22,431 bases of DNA, from the NCBI GenBank assembly GCA_964601325.1, contig CAZRNA010000023.1:1-22431 (forward strand), written 5' to 3'. This stretch comes from CAVPLU01 sp964601325. GTDB taxonomy: Archaea; Thermoproteota; Bathyarchaeia; 40CM-2-53-6. The number at the start of each line of letters is the position of its first letter. Position 1 is the first letter of the stretch. The notes under the pieces are model-generated. The model was not told the DNA's origin. It saw nothing but the letters and a program-made list of their open reading frames with translations, and ran no database searches. Position numbers and translations under genes: made by a program. Below, piece by piece: positions 15,809-22,431 of this stretch.

Positions 15809-16791
15809 CAAGAACCGCCAGACTTTCGAGAAAGGTTCTGATTATCGGTCATCAGAACGCCGACCCGGACGCCGTGTGCTCAGCATTCCTCTTGTCACGA
15901 CTCCTCAAGCACATTAACAGACGACTGAGAGTGACCGTTGTTTCTCCAGACGGCGTGAGCAAAGTGTCTGCCCGCGTGCTGGAGTACATGCGCTTCCAAG
16001 TTCTAGAAAAGGCGGAACCAAGCGGATTTGACGCCGTCTTCACGGTTGACACAAACACACTACAGCAGCTTGGGAGCCTCCATCATGCTGTTGAGAAATC
16101 CGGCAAACCGCTAGTTATGATTGATCACCACGCCATTCATCCAGAGACACGCATGCGCGCTGACCTTCTCATATCGGATGACAAGGCGACTTCCGCATGC
16201 GAGGTAGTGCTGAAACTCTACGACGCGGCGAAACTGCGAATGACCAAAAGGGATGCCCTAGCCGCGTTTCTTGGCCTTGCATATGAAACGGGTCATTTTA
16301 CGATTGCCACAACGCGATCACTGAAGCTCGCCTGTAAGCTTGTCGACCTCGGCGTCGATGGCACAGAAGCGCTCAAGATTATACGAGTACCCATGGACAA
16401 TTCGGAGCGGATTGCTCGACTGAAATCTGCTCGCCGCATGAATTGGGATAGTATCGACGGGTGGCTCGTCGCGACAACTGTAGTAGGATCATATCACGCA
16501 TCGGTCGCAAGGTCACTGATTAGTCTAGGAGCGCACCTGGCCATCGTTGGCGGGGAGAAAAAAGATAGATTGACACTCAGCTTCCGTTCTACTGGCGAGT
16601 TCTTCGCTGGGACGAACTTCCACCTAGGGCGCGACCTAGCCACAATCCTAGGTGAAAAGATGAACGGTGCGGGCGGAGGCCACTCCACGGCTGCCGGGGC
16701 AACCGTTCAAGGAAACCTGGACGAAGTAATCACGAGATCTGTCGAGCTGTTCAAAGAATATCTTGAGAAACGCAGATTATTGACTCAATGA
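15787..16791 (+). CDS. DHH-family phosphoesterase (NrnA-like)
   Basis: 334 residues with both domains of the DHH/DHHA1 superfamily. Motif I GHQNADPDAV has His22, Asp26 and Asp28. Motif II TVDTN has Asp88. The DHH motif is at 113-115. The DHHA1 signature GAGGGHSTAAG lies at 294-304. The motif IV position, usually DTGxF, reads ETGHF (Glu167). Family members hydrolyse short oligoribonucleotides, cyclic dinucleotides or pAp; which applies here cannot be read from the sequence. The length matches NrnA-like rather than RecJ proteins. GTG 15787 lies inside the end of the DUF3194-like gene, indicating one transcript from pfdB. Confidence 0.92.
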   Translation: MRHIERLARTARLSRKVLIIGHQNADPDAVCSAFLLSRLLKHINRRLRVTVVSPDGVSKVSARVLEYMRFQVLEKAEPSGFDAVFTVDTNTLQQLGSLHHAVEKSGKPLVMIDHHAIHPETRMRADLLISDDKATSACEVVLKLYDAAKLRMTKRDALAAFLGLAYETGHFTIATTRSLKLACKLVDLGVDGTEALKIIRVPMDNSERIARLKSARRMNWDSIDGWLVATTVVGSYHASVARSLISLGAHLAIVGGEKKDRLTLSFRSTGEFFAGTNFHLGRDLATILGEKMNGAGGGHSTAAGATVQGNLDEVITRSVELFKEYLEKRRLLTQ

Positions 16792-16793
16792 AA

Positions 16794-16803
16794 GGCTATA
16801 TGG
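16794..16803 (+). promoter_or_regulatory. Possible TATA-like box for the ECF operon
   Basis: GGCTATATGG lies directly after the DHH gene stop and about 88 bases before the ecfA1 TTG. This predicts a leader of about 60 bases. No known riboswitch fold was recognised in that leader. AGATATGG at 16811-16818 is a second candidate. Confidence 0.3.
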
Positions 16804-16889
16804 ATCAGCCAAGATATGGCGCGCGACTCGGAAGTAGTAGCTGCCCAGAGTCCTCAGATCCACTTGGGATGGCGTGAGGCTAGAAGGAT

Positions 16890-17732
16890 TTGTCAATTGT
16901 TCAGGCGAATCATCTGAGCTTCACATACACCGGTGCCTCCAAACCCTCAATCGAAGACATCTCAATCGGAATCGCTCCCGGCGAGTTCGTCGTCCTGACA
17001 GGACCGAGTGGATGCGGGAAGACAACGATCTGCAGATGCCTCAACGGACTCATCCCCAACTTCTACTCGGGCGACTTTGCCGGCGAGCTGATCGTTGACG
17101 GCATGAGCGTCAAACAACACACAACGGCGGAGCTGGCACCTCATGTCGGCATGGTTTTTCAGAATCCAGAAAACCAGCTCTTCTCACTGAGCGTCGAGAG
17201 AGATGTTGCTTTCGGACCAGAGAACCTGGGACTAAGAAGGGAAGAAACCAGGAAACGAGTCGACTGGGCTTTAGATGTTACAGGAATCAGCCCTCTCAAG
17301 GACAAGCCCCCGTACGAGCTCTCCGGCGGCCAACAGCAACGAGCAGCGATAGCAGCCGTTCTAGCCATGCAACCCAAAGTGATGATCCTAGATGAGCCTA
17401 CGTCATTCCTCGACCCGAAGTCAGCACTAGAAATCCTGGAAGTCATCTCTGACCTAAACAAAAAGCTCGGGATCACCATCATCCTTGTTGAACACAGGCT
17501 CGACATCGTTTCGAAGCATGCAAATCGCGTCGTTGTGATGGACAACGGGCGGATTGTCCTCGACGGAACGCCCAAAGATGTTTACGGGGAACATGCTCGG
17601 CTGATTGGGATAGGACTTCCGAGAGTTACGACGCTGTTCAATCTCTTGCAGAGAGACGGCATTCGATTTGCTGAAACGCCTACCACAGTGGACGAGGCGG
17701 TTGATGTGGTTAGGAAGATGCTGATCCGATGA
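16890..17732 (+). CDS. ecfA1: ECF transporter ATPase, first subunit
   Basis: 280-residue ABC ATPase of the energy-coupling factor class, which powers vitamin or metal uptake with EcfT and an S component. Walker A GPSGCGKT is at 38-45, the Q-loop at Gln91 (VFQNPENQLF, characteristic of ECF/CbiO ATPases), the signature LSGGQQQR at 144-151, Walker B VMILDE at 164-169 and the H-loop His202. A C-terminal extension with TLFNLLQRDGI follows, as in EcfA proteins. The TTG start at 16890 is preceded by TGAGG at about ten bases. Its stop overlaps the start of ecfA2 by four bases (ATGA). Confidence 0.93.
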   Translation: MSIVQANHLSFTYTGASKPSIEDISIGIAPGEFVVLTGPSGCGKTTICRCLNGLIPNFYSGDFAGELIVDGMSVKQHTTAELAPHVGMVFQNPENQLFSLSVERDVAFGPENLGLRREETRKRVDWALDVTGISPLKDKPPYELSGGQQQRAAIAAVLAMQPKVMILDEPTSFLDPKSALEILEVISDLNKKLGITIILVEHRLDIVSKHANRVVVMDNGRIVLDGTPKDVYGEHARLIGIGLPRVTTLFNLLQRDGIRFAETPTTVDEAVDVVRKMLIR

Positions 17733-18550
17733 TTCAAACTGAGGGTCTCAAGTTCGCTTACCCCGGATCTCCGGAGGTCCTACGTGGTATCGACCTCGAA
17801 ATCAACGACGGCGAATTTGTCGCAATCATGGGAGAAAACGGAGCGGGAAAGACTACTCTAGTGAAGACTTTCAACGGCCTTCTCATGCCTAGCTCAGGAA
17901 GAGTCAAAGTGGATGGTACCGACACGCACGATTCCAGTGTTGCAAGACTCTCGAGAGATGTCGGGCTTGTCTTCCAGAACCCAGACCACCAGCTCTTCTC
18001 TGAGACCGTTCGGGAAGAGCTCGCGTTCTCCCTCAGAAACTTTGGATATGAAGAGGATACGATCGACAGACGGGTCGCCTCAATTCTCGAGACACTAGAC
18101 CTAACCCGCTATGCACAGTCCTCGCCTTTTGTCTTGAGCGGAGGAGAAAGGAAGAGGGTGGCCTTGGCTGCTGTGCTGGTGTGGAATCCAAAGCACATAA
18201 TCCTCGACGAACCGACAATCGGCCAGGATTATCAACAGAAAGATCGCCTGAGAAACTTCATAGTTCAGCTGAGCGCCCAAGGAAAGACGGTCATAATCAT
18301 CTCTCACGACGTTGAGTTCGTCGCAGAGTGCAAGCCTCGAATCATCCTACTGTCTAGAGGATTGGTCATAGGGGATCGTCCCGCAGAGGATATTCTCACC
18401 GATGAAGCGTTACTAGACAGAGCGTCACTGACACGACCCCAGATTGGAGCGCTCATGCATCAACTCAGGAACTATGGATTGCCTGAACGCACAATCGATG
18501 TCTACTCCGCGGAGCAGGCGATCCTAAACGCACTTGGGAGGAAAGAGTAA
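17729..18550 (+). CDS. ecfA2: ECF transporter ATPase, second subunit
   Basis: 273-residue partner of the previous ATPase. Walker A GENGAGKT is at 35-42, Gln83 in VFQNPDHQLFSETV, the signature LSGGERKR at 136-143, Walker B HIILDE at 156-161 and His193. The D-loop reads IGQDYQQK. Two different ATPases form the heterodimer of the ECF module. It overlaps ecfA1 by ATGA and its stop abuts the ecfT start codon, so the three genes are almost certainly cotranscribed and made in fixed ratio. Confidence 0.93.
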   Translation: MIQTEGLKFAYPGSPEVLRGIDLEINDGEFVAIMGENGAGKTTLVKTFNGLLMPSSGRVKVDGTDTHDSSVARLSRDVGLVFQNPDHQLFSETVREELAFSLRNFGYEEDTIDRRVASILETLDLTRYAQSSPFVLSGGERKRVALAAVLVWNPKHIILDEPTIGQDYQQKDRLRNFIVQLSAQGKTVIIISHDVEFVAECKPRIILLSRGLVIGDRPAEDILTDEALLDRASLTRPQIGALMHQLRNYGLPERTIDVYSAEQAILNALGRKE

Positions 18551-19336
18551 ATGTCCCTGAAAGTTTTTGATGGCTTCAAGTTTGCGAAGCTCCCCACTCC
18601 AATTCACAATATGGATCCCCGCGCAAAGTTCATCATGACTATGGGGATATTTGCTGCCGCGCTTATGTTCCAGAACATCTATGCACTGATCATCATCTTC
18701 CTCATTCAACTACCCATCGTCTACGCTTCAAGATCATGGAGAAAATGGGCGGGATCGATGAGAGCCGGTCTCCTCCTAGCTGTACTAATATTCGTCATGA
18801 ACTTCGTCTTTGGATCGACATTCGTCTTCTCGGCCGCAATGACCCTGCGGTTCGTCACACTAATGTCCACTTTTTCGCTATTCTTCATGACAACCTCGCC
18901 TGACGATCTAGGTCTAGCTCTGGAACAGACACACGTTCCGTACACCTTGTCATTCACGTTCACGACATCAGTCCGACTGGTTCCCACAATGGCGCTTGAT
19001 GCCCAGACTGTAATCGATGCACAGCGATCCAGAGGCCTCGAACTCGATAGAGGCAACTTCATGAAACGGATAAGGAACTACATACCAATTCTGATTCCCC
19101 TCATCGTGTCGGCCATCAGGCGAAGCATCGAGTTGGCAGAAGCCCTTGAGTCCAGAGGATTCGGAGCGAGCCCAAATCGTCAGCCGCTCATTGTACTCCG
19201 TATGAAAGCCACGGACTACCTCGTCGTCACATTGACAATCTTGATGGTCACGCTGGCGGTGTACGTGTACTTCTACGTCCCGCTCCCAATACTCGATATT
19301 CCCATCAAGATGCCTAAGATCTTCCCCTGGTTCTAG
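18551..19336 (+). CDS. ecfT: ECF transporter transmembrane subunit EcfT
   Basis: 261-residue integral membrane protein. Hydrophobic segments lie at about 27-58 (one or two helices), 72-95, 99-115, 176-188 and 222-243. The two cytoplasmic coupling motifs of EcfT are present: AQRSRG at 157-162 and ALESRGFG at 198-205, whose Arg residues contact the two ATPases. ATG 18551 starts directly after the ecfA2 stop. No S component is encoded next to it, so the substrate cannot be named; it may be a group II system sharing S components encoded elsewhere. Confidence 0.93.
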   Translation: MSLKVFDGFKFAKLPTPIHNMDPRAKFIMTMGIFAAALMFQNIYALIIIFLIQLPIVYASRSWRKWAGSMRAGLLLAVLIFVMNFVFGSTFVFSAAMTLRFVTLMSTFSLFFMTTSPDDLGLALEQTHVPYTLSFTFTTSVRLVPTMALDAQTVIDAQRSRGLELDRGNFMKRIRNYIPILIPLIVSAIRRSIELAEALESRGFGASPNRQPLIVLRMKATDYLVVTLTILMVTLAVYVYFYVPLPILDIPIKMPKIFPWF

Positions 19337-19435
19337 TCTGACAGCTGGCCCAGCCGAGCAAAGTGAATGTGCAACGGGGCTAGTTCGCAAGGGGCGGGAT
19401 GGCAAGAGTAAAGAGGCTTCACCGCGTTCCAAGGT

Positions 19436-20050
19436 ATGATCGGTGTCTATTTGCGGCTAGCCGGGTATCAGCGTGCCACGCATGACCTCATAGATAGCGT
19501 TCGAGAGTCTCTAGCGCGAGTCAATCCGGACCAAGTCGAGAAGATGGTGGCTGAGATGCTCGTGTCCACCGATCGACGAATCCTTGTCCTGGGAGCCGGA
19601 AGAACGGGCCTCATTGGCCGAGCCTTTGCCATGCGACTCATGCACTTGGGCTTCCAAGTCTACGTAATGGGAGAGACGATAACGCCTTCTATTGGAAGAG
19701 GAGACCTCATCATAGCTCTGTCAGGATCAGGCGCAACCAAACTCGTGGTTACGGCCGCGGAAATTGGTAAAACTATTAGTGCAAAGATCATTGCCATCAC
19801 ATCCTACGCCGATTCGGACCTTGGGAAATTGGCTGATCAGATAGTGCTCATCAAAGGCCGCACGAAGGTCGCGGACGAGAAGGACTACTTCTTGCGACAG
19901 CTCATGGGGGATTATGAGCCGATGGCTCCACTTGGCACCGTCTTTGAGATCAGTTTGATGACATTCTTGGACGGGGTCGTTGTAGAATTGATGCACCGCC
20001 TCGGCCTAAGAGAAAGCGAACTGAGAAGGAGACACGCGACCATCGAATAG
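19436..20050 (+). CDS. hxlB: 6-phospho-3-hexuloisomerase (SIS domain)
   Basis: 204-residue SIS-domain sugar-phosphate isomerase. The phosphate-binding GAGRTG is at 53-58 and SGSGATK at 96-102. YVMGETITPSIGRGD, ITSYADSDLGKLAD and APLGTVFEISLMTFLD are hallmark stretches of PHI, and the length is typical. PHI interconverts hexulose 6-phosphate and fructose 6-phosphate. In archaea lacking an oxidative pentose phosphate pathway it runs in reverse with hexulose-phosphate synthase to supply ribulose 5-phosphate. The synthase is neither fused nor adjacent. It has its own 99-base upstream gap after ecfT, with no clear TATA box. A relic of a related 3' end occurs at 20979-21014. Confidence 0.93.
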   Translation: MIGVYLRLAGYQRATHDLIDSVRESLARVNPDQVEKMVAEMLVSTDRRILVLGAGRTGLIGRAFAMRLMHLGFQVYVMGETITPSIGRGDLIIALSGSGATKLVVTAAEIGKTISAKIIAITSYADSDLGKLADQIVLIKGRTKVADEKDYFLRQLMGDYEPMAPLGTVFEISLMTFLDGVVVELMHRLGLRESELRRRHATIE

Positions 20051-20123
20051 CCGACAGTGCTAGACATGTCGTCGTCGGGCTCTCTTGATACGGGGACATA
20101 GGTGAAGAGGTGTTTGGGCGAAG

Positions 20124-20207
20124 ATGGAATTGGCAAGAATCATCGAAGATTGCGAGAAGGATCTGGCTCTCTTGCGTAGGCTGGCTCGTCTTGAATCCAC
20201 GAGATAG
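20124..20207 (+). CDS. Possible 27-residue microprotein
   Basis: A short frame between hxlB and the HD gene starts with ATG and encodes a highly charged, helix-prone peptide (ARIIEDCEKDLALLRRLA). GGTGAAGAGG lies upstream (20101-20110), 14 bases before the ATG, which is rather far for a ribosome-binding site. No homologue was recognised. The heptad-like Leu/Ile spacing would suit a coiled-coil partner. Chance is quite possible at this length. Confidence 0.25.
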   Translation: MELARIIEDCEKDLALLRRLARLESTR

Positions 20208-20285
20208 GAACGAATAAAGCGACATACGCGCTAGCTGCTGACGGAGGAGTAAAGCTCAACTCTTAGCATTAGTCATGGTGAGAAC

Positions 20286-20726
20286 ATGGATTCCGCTCCT
20301 ACGTTGGATGACGCGATTCTCCTTGCTGCTCAGAAGCATCATGGCCAGAAGGACTTGGCCGGGGCCCCATACGTAATGCACGTGTTCCGCGTCATGTTCC
20401 GCCTACGGGATGCTGATGGACGGATTGTCGGTGTCTTGCACGACCTCGTTGAGCAAACAGATGTAACCCTCGAACGCTTGAAGGAACTCGGATACCCAGA
20501 TCGAATCATCGAAGCCGTTGATCATCTGACCTGGCGCAAGGAGCGGGAATCCTATGAGCAGTATATCAAGAGACTGAAGCCGAACTCGCTGGCTACGACT
20601 GTGAAGAAACAGGATATCAAGGATCACTTGGCACCCAACTATGATGGGAGCGTAGGCTGGCTGGAGGAGAACCGCCCCGACCTCTACGAGAGATATCGGA
20701 AAGCTTTGTTTGAGTTATACGAGTAA
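20286..20726 (+). CDS. Stand-alone HD hydrolase, SpoT/MESH1-like
   Basis: 146 residues matching the (p)ppGpp hydrolase HD fold: HHGQKDLAGAPYVMH with His32, GVLHDLVEQTDV with His52 and Asp53, ERLKELGYPDRIIEAVDHLT, ESYEQYIKRL, and KKQDIKDH with Asp110 as the last metal ligand. There is no synthetase, TGS or ACT domain, so it resembles small alarmone hydrolases or related nucleotide pyrophosphohydrolases such as MESH1, which can also cleave NADPH. The true substrate is unknown, since few archaea are known to make ppGpp. GGTGA (20277-20281) precedes the ATG by four bases, a strong start. It is transcribed alone or with a following degenerate frame. Confidence 0.85.
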   Translation: MDSAPTLDDAILLAAQKHHGQKDLAGAPYVMHVFRVMFRLRDADGRIVGVLHDLVEQTDVTLERLKELGYPDRIIEAVDHLTWRKERESYEQYIKRLKPNSLATTVKKQDIKDHLAPNYDGSVGWLEENRPDLYERYRKALFELYE

Positions 20727-20978
20727 CTCAGATGGCTAATGACCGAAGACAGCTCTCGCCACCAGGTGGCATCGTAATGTTCACAGATTCCGAACGTATC
20801 AACGCGCTCTCCGAAAGGTTCTGTGGGAAGTACCGAAATGGAACCGTAGAACTCCGCGTGTGCCTAGCGTATCAAGATTTCGTGAAGAGCCGTAGGAGGA
20901 AATTCGTGAAACCAGTTCACGCCACAAGAGGAGAATGGAAACAACAAGGTCCGACACGTAGAACGGAAGACCGCTAGC

Positions 20979-21014
20979 AGTGAGTTGAAGAAGAGACACG
21001 CAACCATCGAATGA
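20979..21014 (+). pseudogene. Relic of a second hexuloisomerase gene 3' end
   Basis: This segment translates as SELKKRHATIE followed by TGA. The end of hxlB (20015-20050) reads SELRRRHATIE and then TAG. Most base differences between the two are synonymous (AGT/AGC, GAG/GAA, TTG/CTG, GCA/GCG) or Lys for Arg, as if they diverged while still coding. Weaker similarity seems to extend about 40 bases upstream and past the stop. No SIS-domain frame precedes it, so the rest of the gene copy is deleted or scrambled. Confidence 0.6.
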
Positions 21015-21101
21015 CTCGTAGTGCACAAGACAGAAAGCCCTCAGCATAACTTGTCGGGGGCTTGACGATCCGTTCGATCGCGACGATCGTACTGTGAAAG
21101 G

Positions 21102-21109
21102 CTTTATGG
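21102..21109 (+). promoter_or_regulatory. TATA-like box for the amidohydrolase gene
   Basis: CTTTATGG is centred about 38 bases before ATG 21143, leaving a very short leader of perhaps 12-15 bases. GGATC just upstream of the ATG is the only weak ribosome-binding candidate. Confidence 0.45.
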
Positions 21110-21142
21110 AGACCAAGCAGAGGTCTTGCCTACGGATCAGTC

Positions 21143-22431
21143 ATGTCTCTTCTGGTTCGAGATTGCTCGTGGATCGTCACTCAGGACAGCTCGAGGAGTG
21201 TTCTCAGGAATGCTTCGGCCTATGTCAAGGACGGGAAGATCGCCGAGATAGGCAGCGCGATCTCACAAGATGCTGATCGAGTCGTGGATGGTCATGGAAT
21301 GGTCCTGCTCCCTGGTTTGGTCAACACGCACACGCATATCCCGATGGTGATCTTCAGAGGATACGCAGACGACATGCTGCTCCAAGAGTGGCTCAGCAAC
21401 AAGATCTGGAAACTCGAGCCCAACATGACGGAAGAAACATGTTACTGGGGAACGATGCTTGGCTGCCTAGAGATGATCGCTTCAGGGACCACAACCTGCA
21501 GCGACATGTACTTCTTCGTTGAGAGCGAGGCGAAGGCCATACGCGATACGGGCATTCGAGCAGTCCTGTCCTCCGTGATAATAGATCTCACGCCTGACCC
21601 GAAACTCCACAGGGAGAACGCGAGCAAGGTGCTAGACTTTCTGAAAGGAATCGGAAATCCTCTTGTCACTCCTGCCATAGCGCCGCATTCAGTCTATTCC
21701 TGCTCAGAGGAAACACTCCAGTGGGCGAAGGCACGAGCTGACAAAGAGCATGTTTTGGTCCATACTCACATAGCCGAAACTAGAAAAGAGCAGGGGGACA
21801 TCGAGAACAAACTCAAACTGAAGGTTGTCGAATATCTAGATCAGATTGGTTTCCTTGGGCCAAATGTTGTAGGCGCCCACTGTGGCTGGGTAAGCAGAAA
21901 TGAGGTTAAGCTGCTCGGCGAATCCGGCACGAAAGTCGCGCACTGTCCCGTATCGAACATGAAGCTCGCGGTTGGGGGCGCGGCTCCACTTCCTGAAATG
22001 TTCGAGAGTCACGTATGCGTGGGGCTTGGCACTGATGGCGCAGCAAGTAACAACACGCTGGACATGTTCGAAACGATGAAGTTCTGTGCGCTTTTGCAGA
22101 AACATACACGTTGGGATCCCACATTGCTTCCCGCTCAGGTGACGCTCGACCTAGCGACGAGAGAGGGAGCCAGAGTACTGGGCATGGAGGGTACGATTGG
22201 AAGCATAGAAGTCGGCAAATCTGCCGACATGATCCTCGTTGACACTCGCGCTCCTAACATGATGCCAATTTACGGAAAAGAAACGATCATCTCCGACCTC
22301 GTCTATTCGGCGAATGGTGCGAACGTTGACACCACCATCGTCAACGGTCAGGTCCTTATGGAGAAGCGCAGGTTCACTGTGCTGGACACGAGAACGATCG
22401 CAGACAATGTCGATCGAGTGACACAAGATCT
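21143..22431 (+). CDS. MtaD/SAH deaminase-type amidohydrolase, cut at the right edge
   Basis: 429 codons are visible and the frame is still open at the window end, so only a few residues are probably missing. It belongs to the TrzA/AtzB/MtaD branch, which deaminates adenosyl compounds: 5'-methylthioadenosine, S-adenosylhomocysteine or 5'-deoxyadenosine. Metal and substrate residues are in place: NTHTH (His63, His65), LVHTHIAET at 205-213 (His207, His209, Glu212), GAHCGW (His246) and GTDGAASNN with Asp298. The N-terminal composite beta domain (LLVRDCSWIVTQD) and its C-terminal return (GSIEVGKSADMILVD) are typical. ATG 21143 begins at the family's usual start. In archaea such enzymes recycle radical-SAM and SAM by-products. 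The exact substrate cannot be read from the sequence. Confidence 0.93.
   Translation, partial: MSLLVRDCSWIVTQDSSRSVLRNASAYVKDGKIAEIGSAISQDADRVVDGHGMVLLPGLVNTHTHIPMVIFRGYADDMLLQEWLSNKIWKLEPNMTEETCYWGTMLGCLEMIASGTTTCSDMYFFVESEAKAIRDTGIRAVLSSVIIDLTPDPKLHRENASKVLDFLKGIGNPLVTPAIAPHSVYSCSEETLQWAKARADKEHVLVHTHIAETRKEQGDIENKLKLKVVEYLDQIGFLGPNVVGAHCGWVSRNEVKLLGESGTKVAHCPVSNMKLAVGGAAPLPEMFESHVCVGLGTDGAASNNTLDMFETMKFCALLQKHTRWDPTLLPAQVTLDLATREGARVLGMEGTIGSIEVGKSADMILVDTRAPNMMPIYGKETIISDLVYSANGANVDTTIVNGQVLMEKRRFTVLDTRTIADNVDRVTQD

Larger units (their letters stand above)
20727..21142 (+). other. 416-base stretch without a convincing gene
   Basis: This gap between the HD gene and the amidohydrolase holds an 81-codon frame (20732-20977, beginning MANDRRQLSPPGG). 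It has poor protein character, many Arg and Lys, and no recognised family. It also holds the relic of a hexuloisomerase 3' end at 20979-21014 and the TATA-like box of the next gene. The region looks like decayed sequence rather than an active gene. No tRNA-like fold or repeat array was seen in it. Confidence 0.5.

Noticed and set aside
16804..16889. A riboswitch upstream of the ECF operon
   Set aside because: ECF genes are often riboswitch-controlled in bacteria, but no cobalamin, thiamine, riboflavin or queuosine consensus element could be recognised in these bases.
19340..19365. Terminator hairpin after ecfT (GCTGGCCCAGC)
   Set aside because: The stem leaves a loop too short to be stable and there is no following T-run; archaeal termination does not need such hairpins.
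20732..20977. An 81-codon frame after the HD gene as a real gene
   Set aside because: It starts five bases after the HD stop but shows poor, Arg/Lys-rich composition and runs into the hexuloisomerase relic; it is treated as decayed sequence.

Overview
The window is archaeal chromosome. It encodes transcription factor B (TFB), the H/ACA RNP protein Gar1, prefoldin beta with a DUF3194-type partner, an archaeal-type IleRS and an Lhr-family helicase. Several genes sit behind archaeal TATA-like boxes with short leaders and GGTGA/GGTGG ribosome-binding sites, and TTG/GTG starts are frequent. The gene set fits a TACK-type (Thermoproteota-like) lineage, but nothing here fixes the phylum. No rRNA, tRNA, CRISPR or insertion sequence was seen.

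Layout: an unidentified 3' gene end (1-80); ileS (184-3438); a membrane-anchored surface protein (3546-4463); the gar1-tfb pair on the minus strand (5811-4611), divergent from lhr (6035-8902). Next comes a compact three-gene plus-strand operon (9004-12405). It meets, tail to tail with a 4-base overlap, a TGT-like protein with a zinc motif (13517-12402, minus). Then follow an M29 aminopeptidase with a possible small downstream gene (minus), and a divergent plus-strand cluster pfdB / DUF3194-like / DHH phosphoesterase (15098-16791). After these are an ECF transporter energising module ecfA1-ecfA2-ecfT without an S component (16890-19336), a 6-phospho-3-hexuloisomerase (19436-20050), a SpoT/MESH1-like HD hydrolase (20286-20726), a degenerate stretch holding a relic of a second hexuloisomerase gene, and an MtaD/SAH-deaminase-type amidohydrolase that runs off the right edge.

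The most interesting part is 9004-12405. The first gene is a short, apparently hinge-less SMC ATPase whose C-terminal head reads like Smc5/Smc6 (TQSGGERS, FRAIDEFDVHLD). The second ends in a segment matching the Nse4 kleisin C-terminal pattern (TVxxAYYxSFLLxYG). The third looks like a tandem winged-helix Nse3/MAGE (KITE) protein. Together they look like a minimal archaeal Smc5/6-like complex in one operon: ATPase, kleisin and KITE subunit, with no second SMC gene, no RING Nse1 and no nuclease nearby. The homology calls are by eye and need profile and structure tests.

The rest is mostly housekeeping: translation (ileS), transcription initiation (tfb), rRNA pseudouridylation (gar1), DNA repair (lhr), protein folding (pfdB), nucleotide and cofactor turnover (DHH, HD, amidohydrolase), pentose supply (hexuloisomerase) and peptide turnover (M29).
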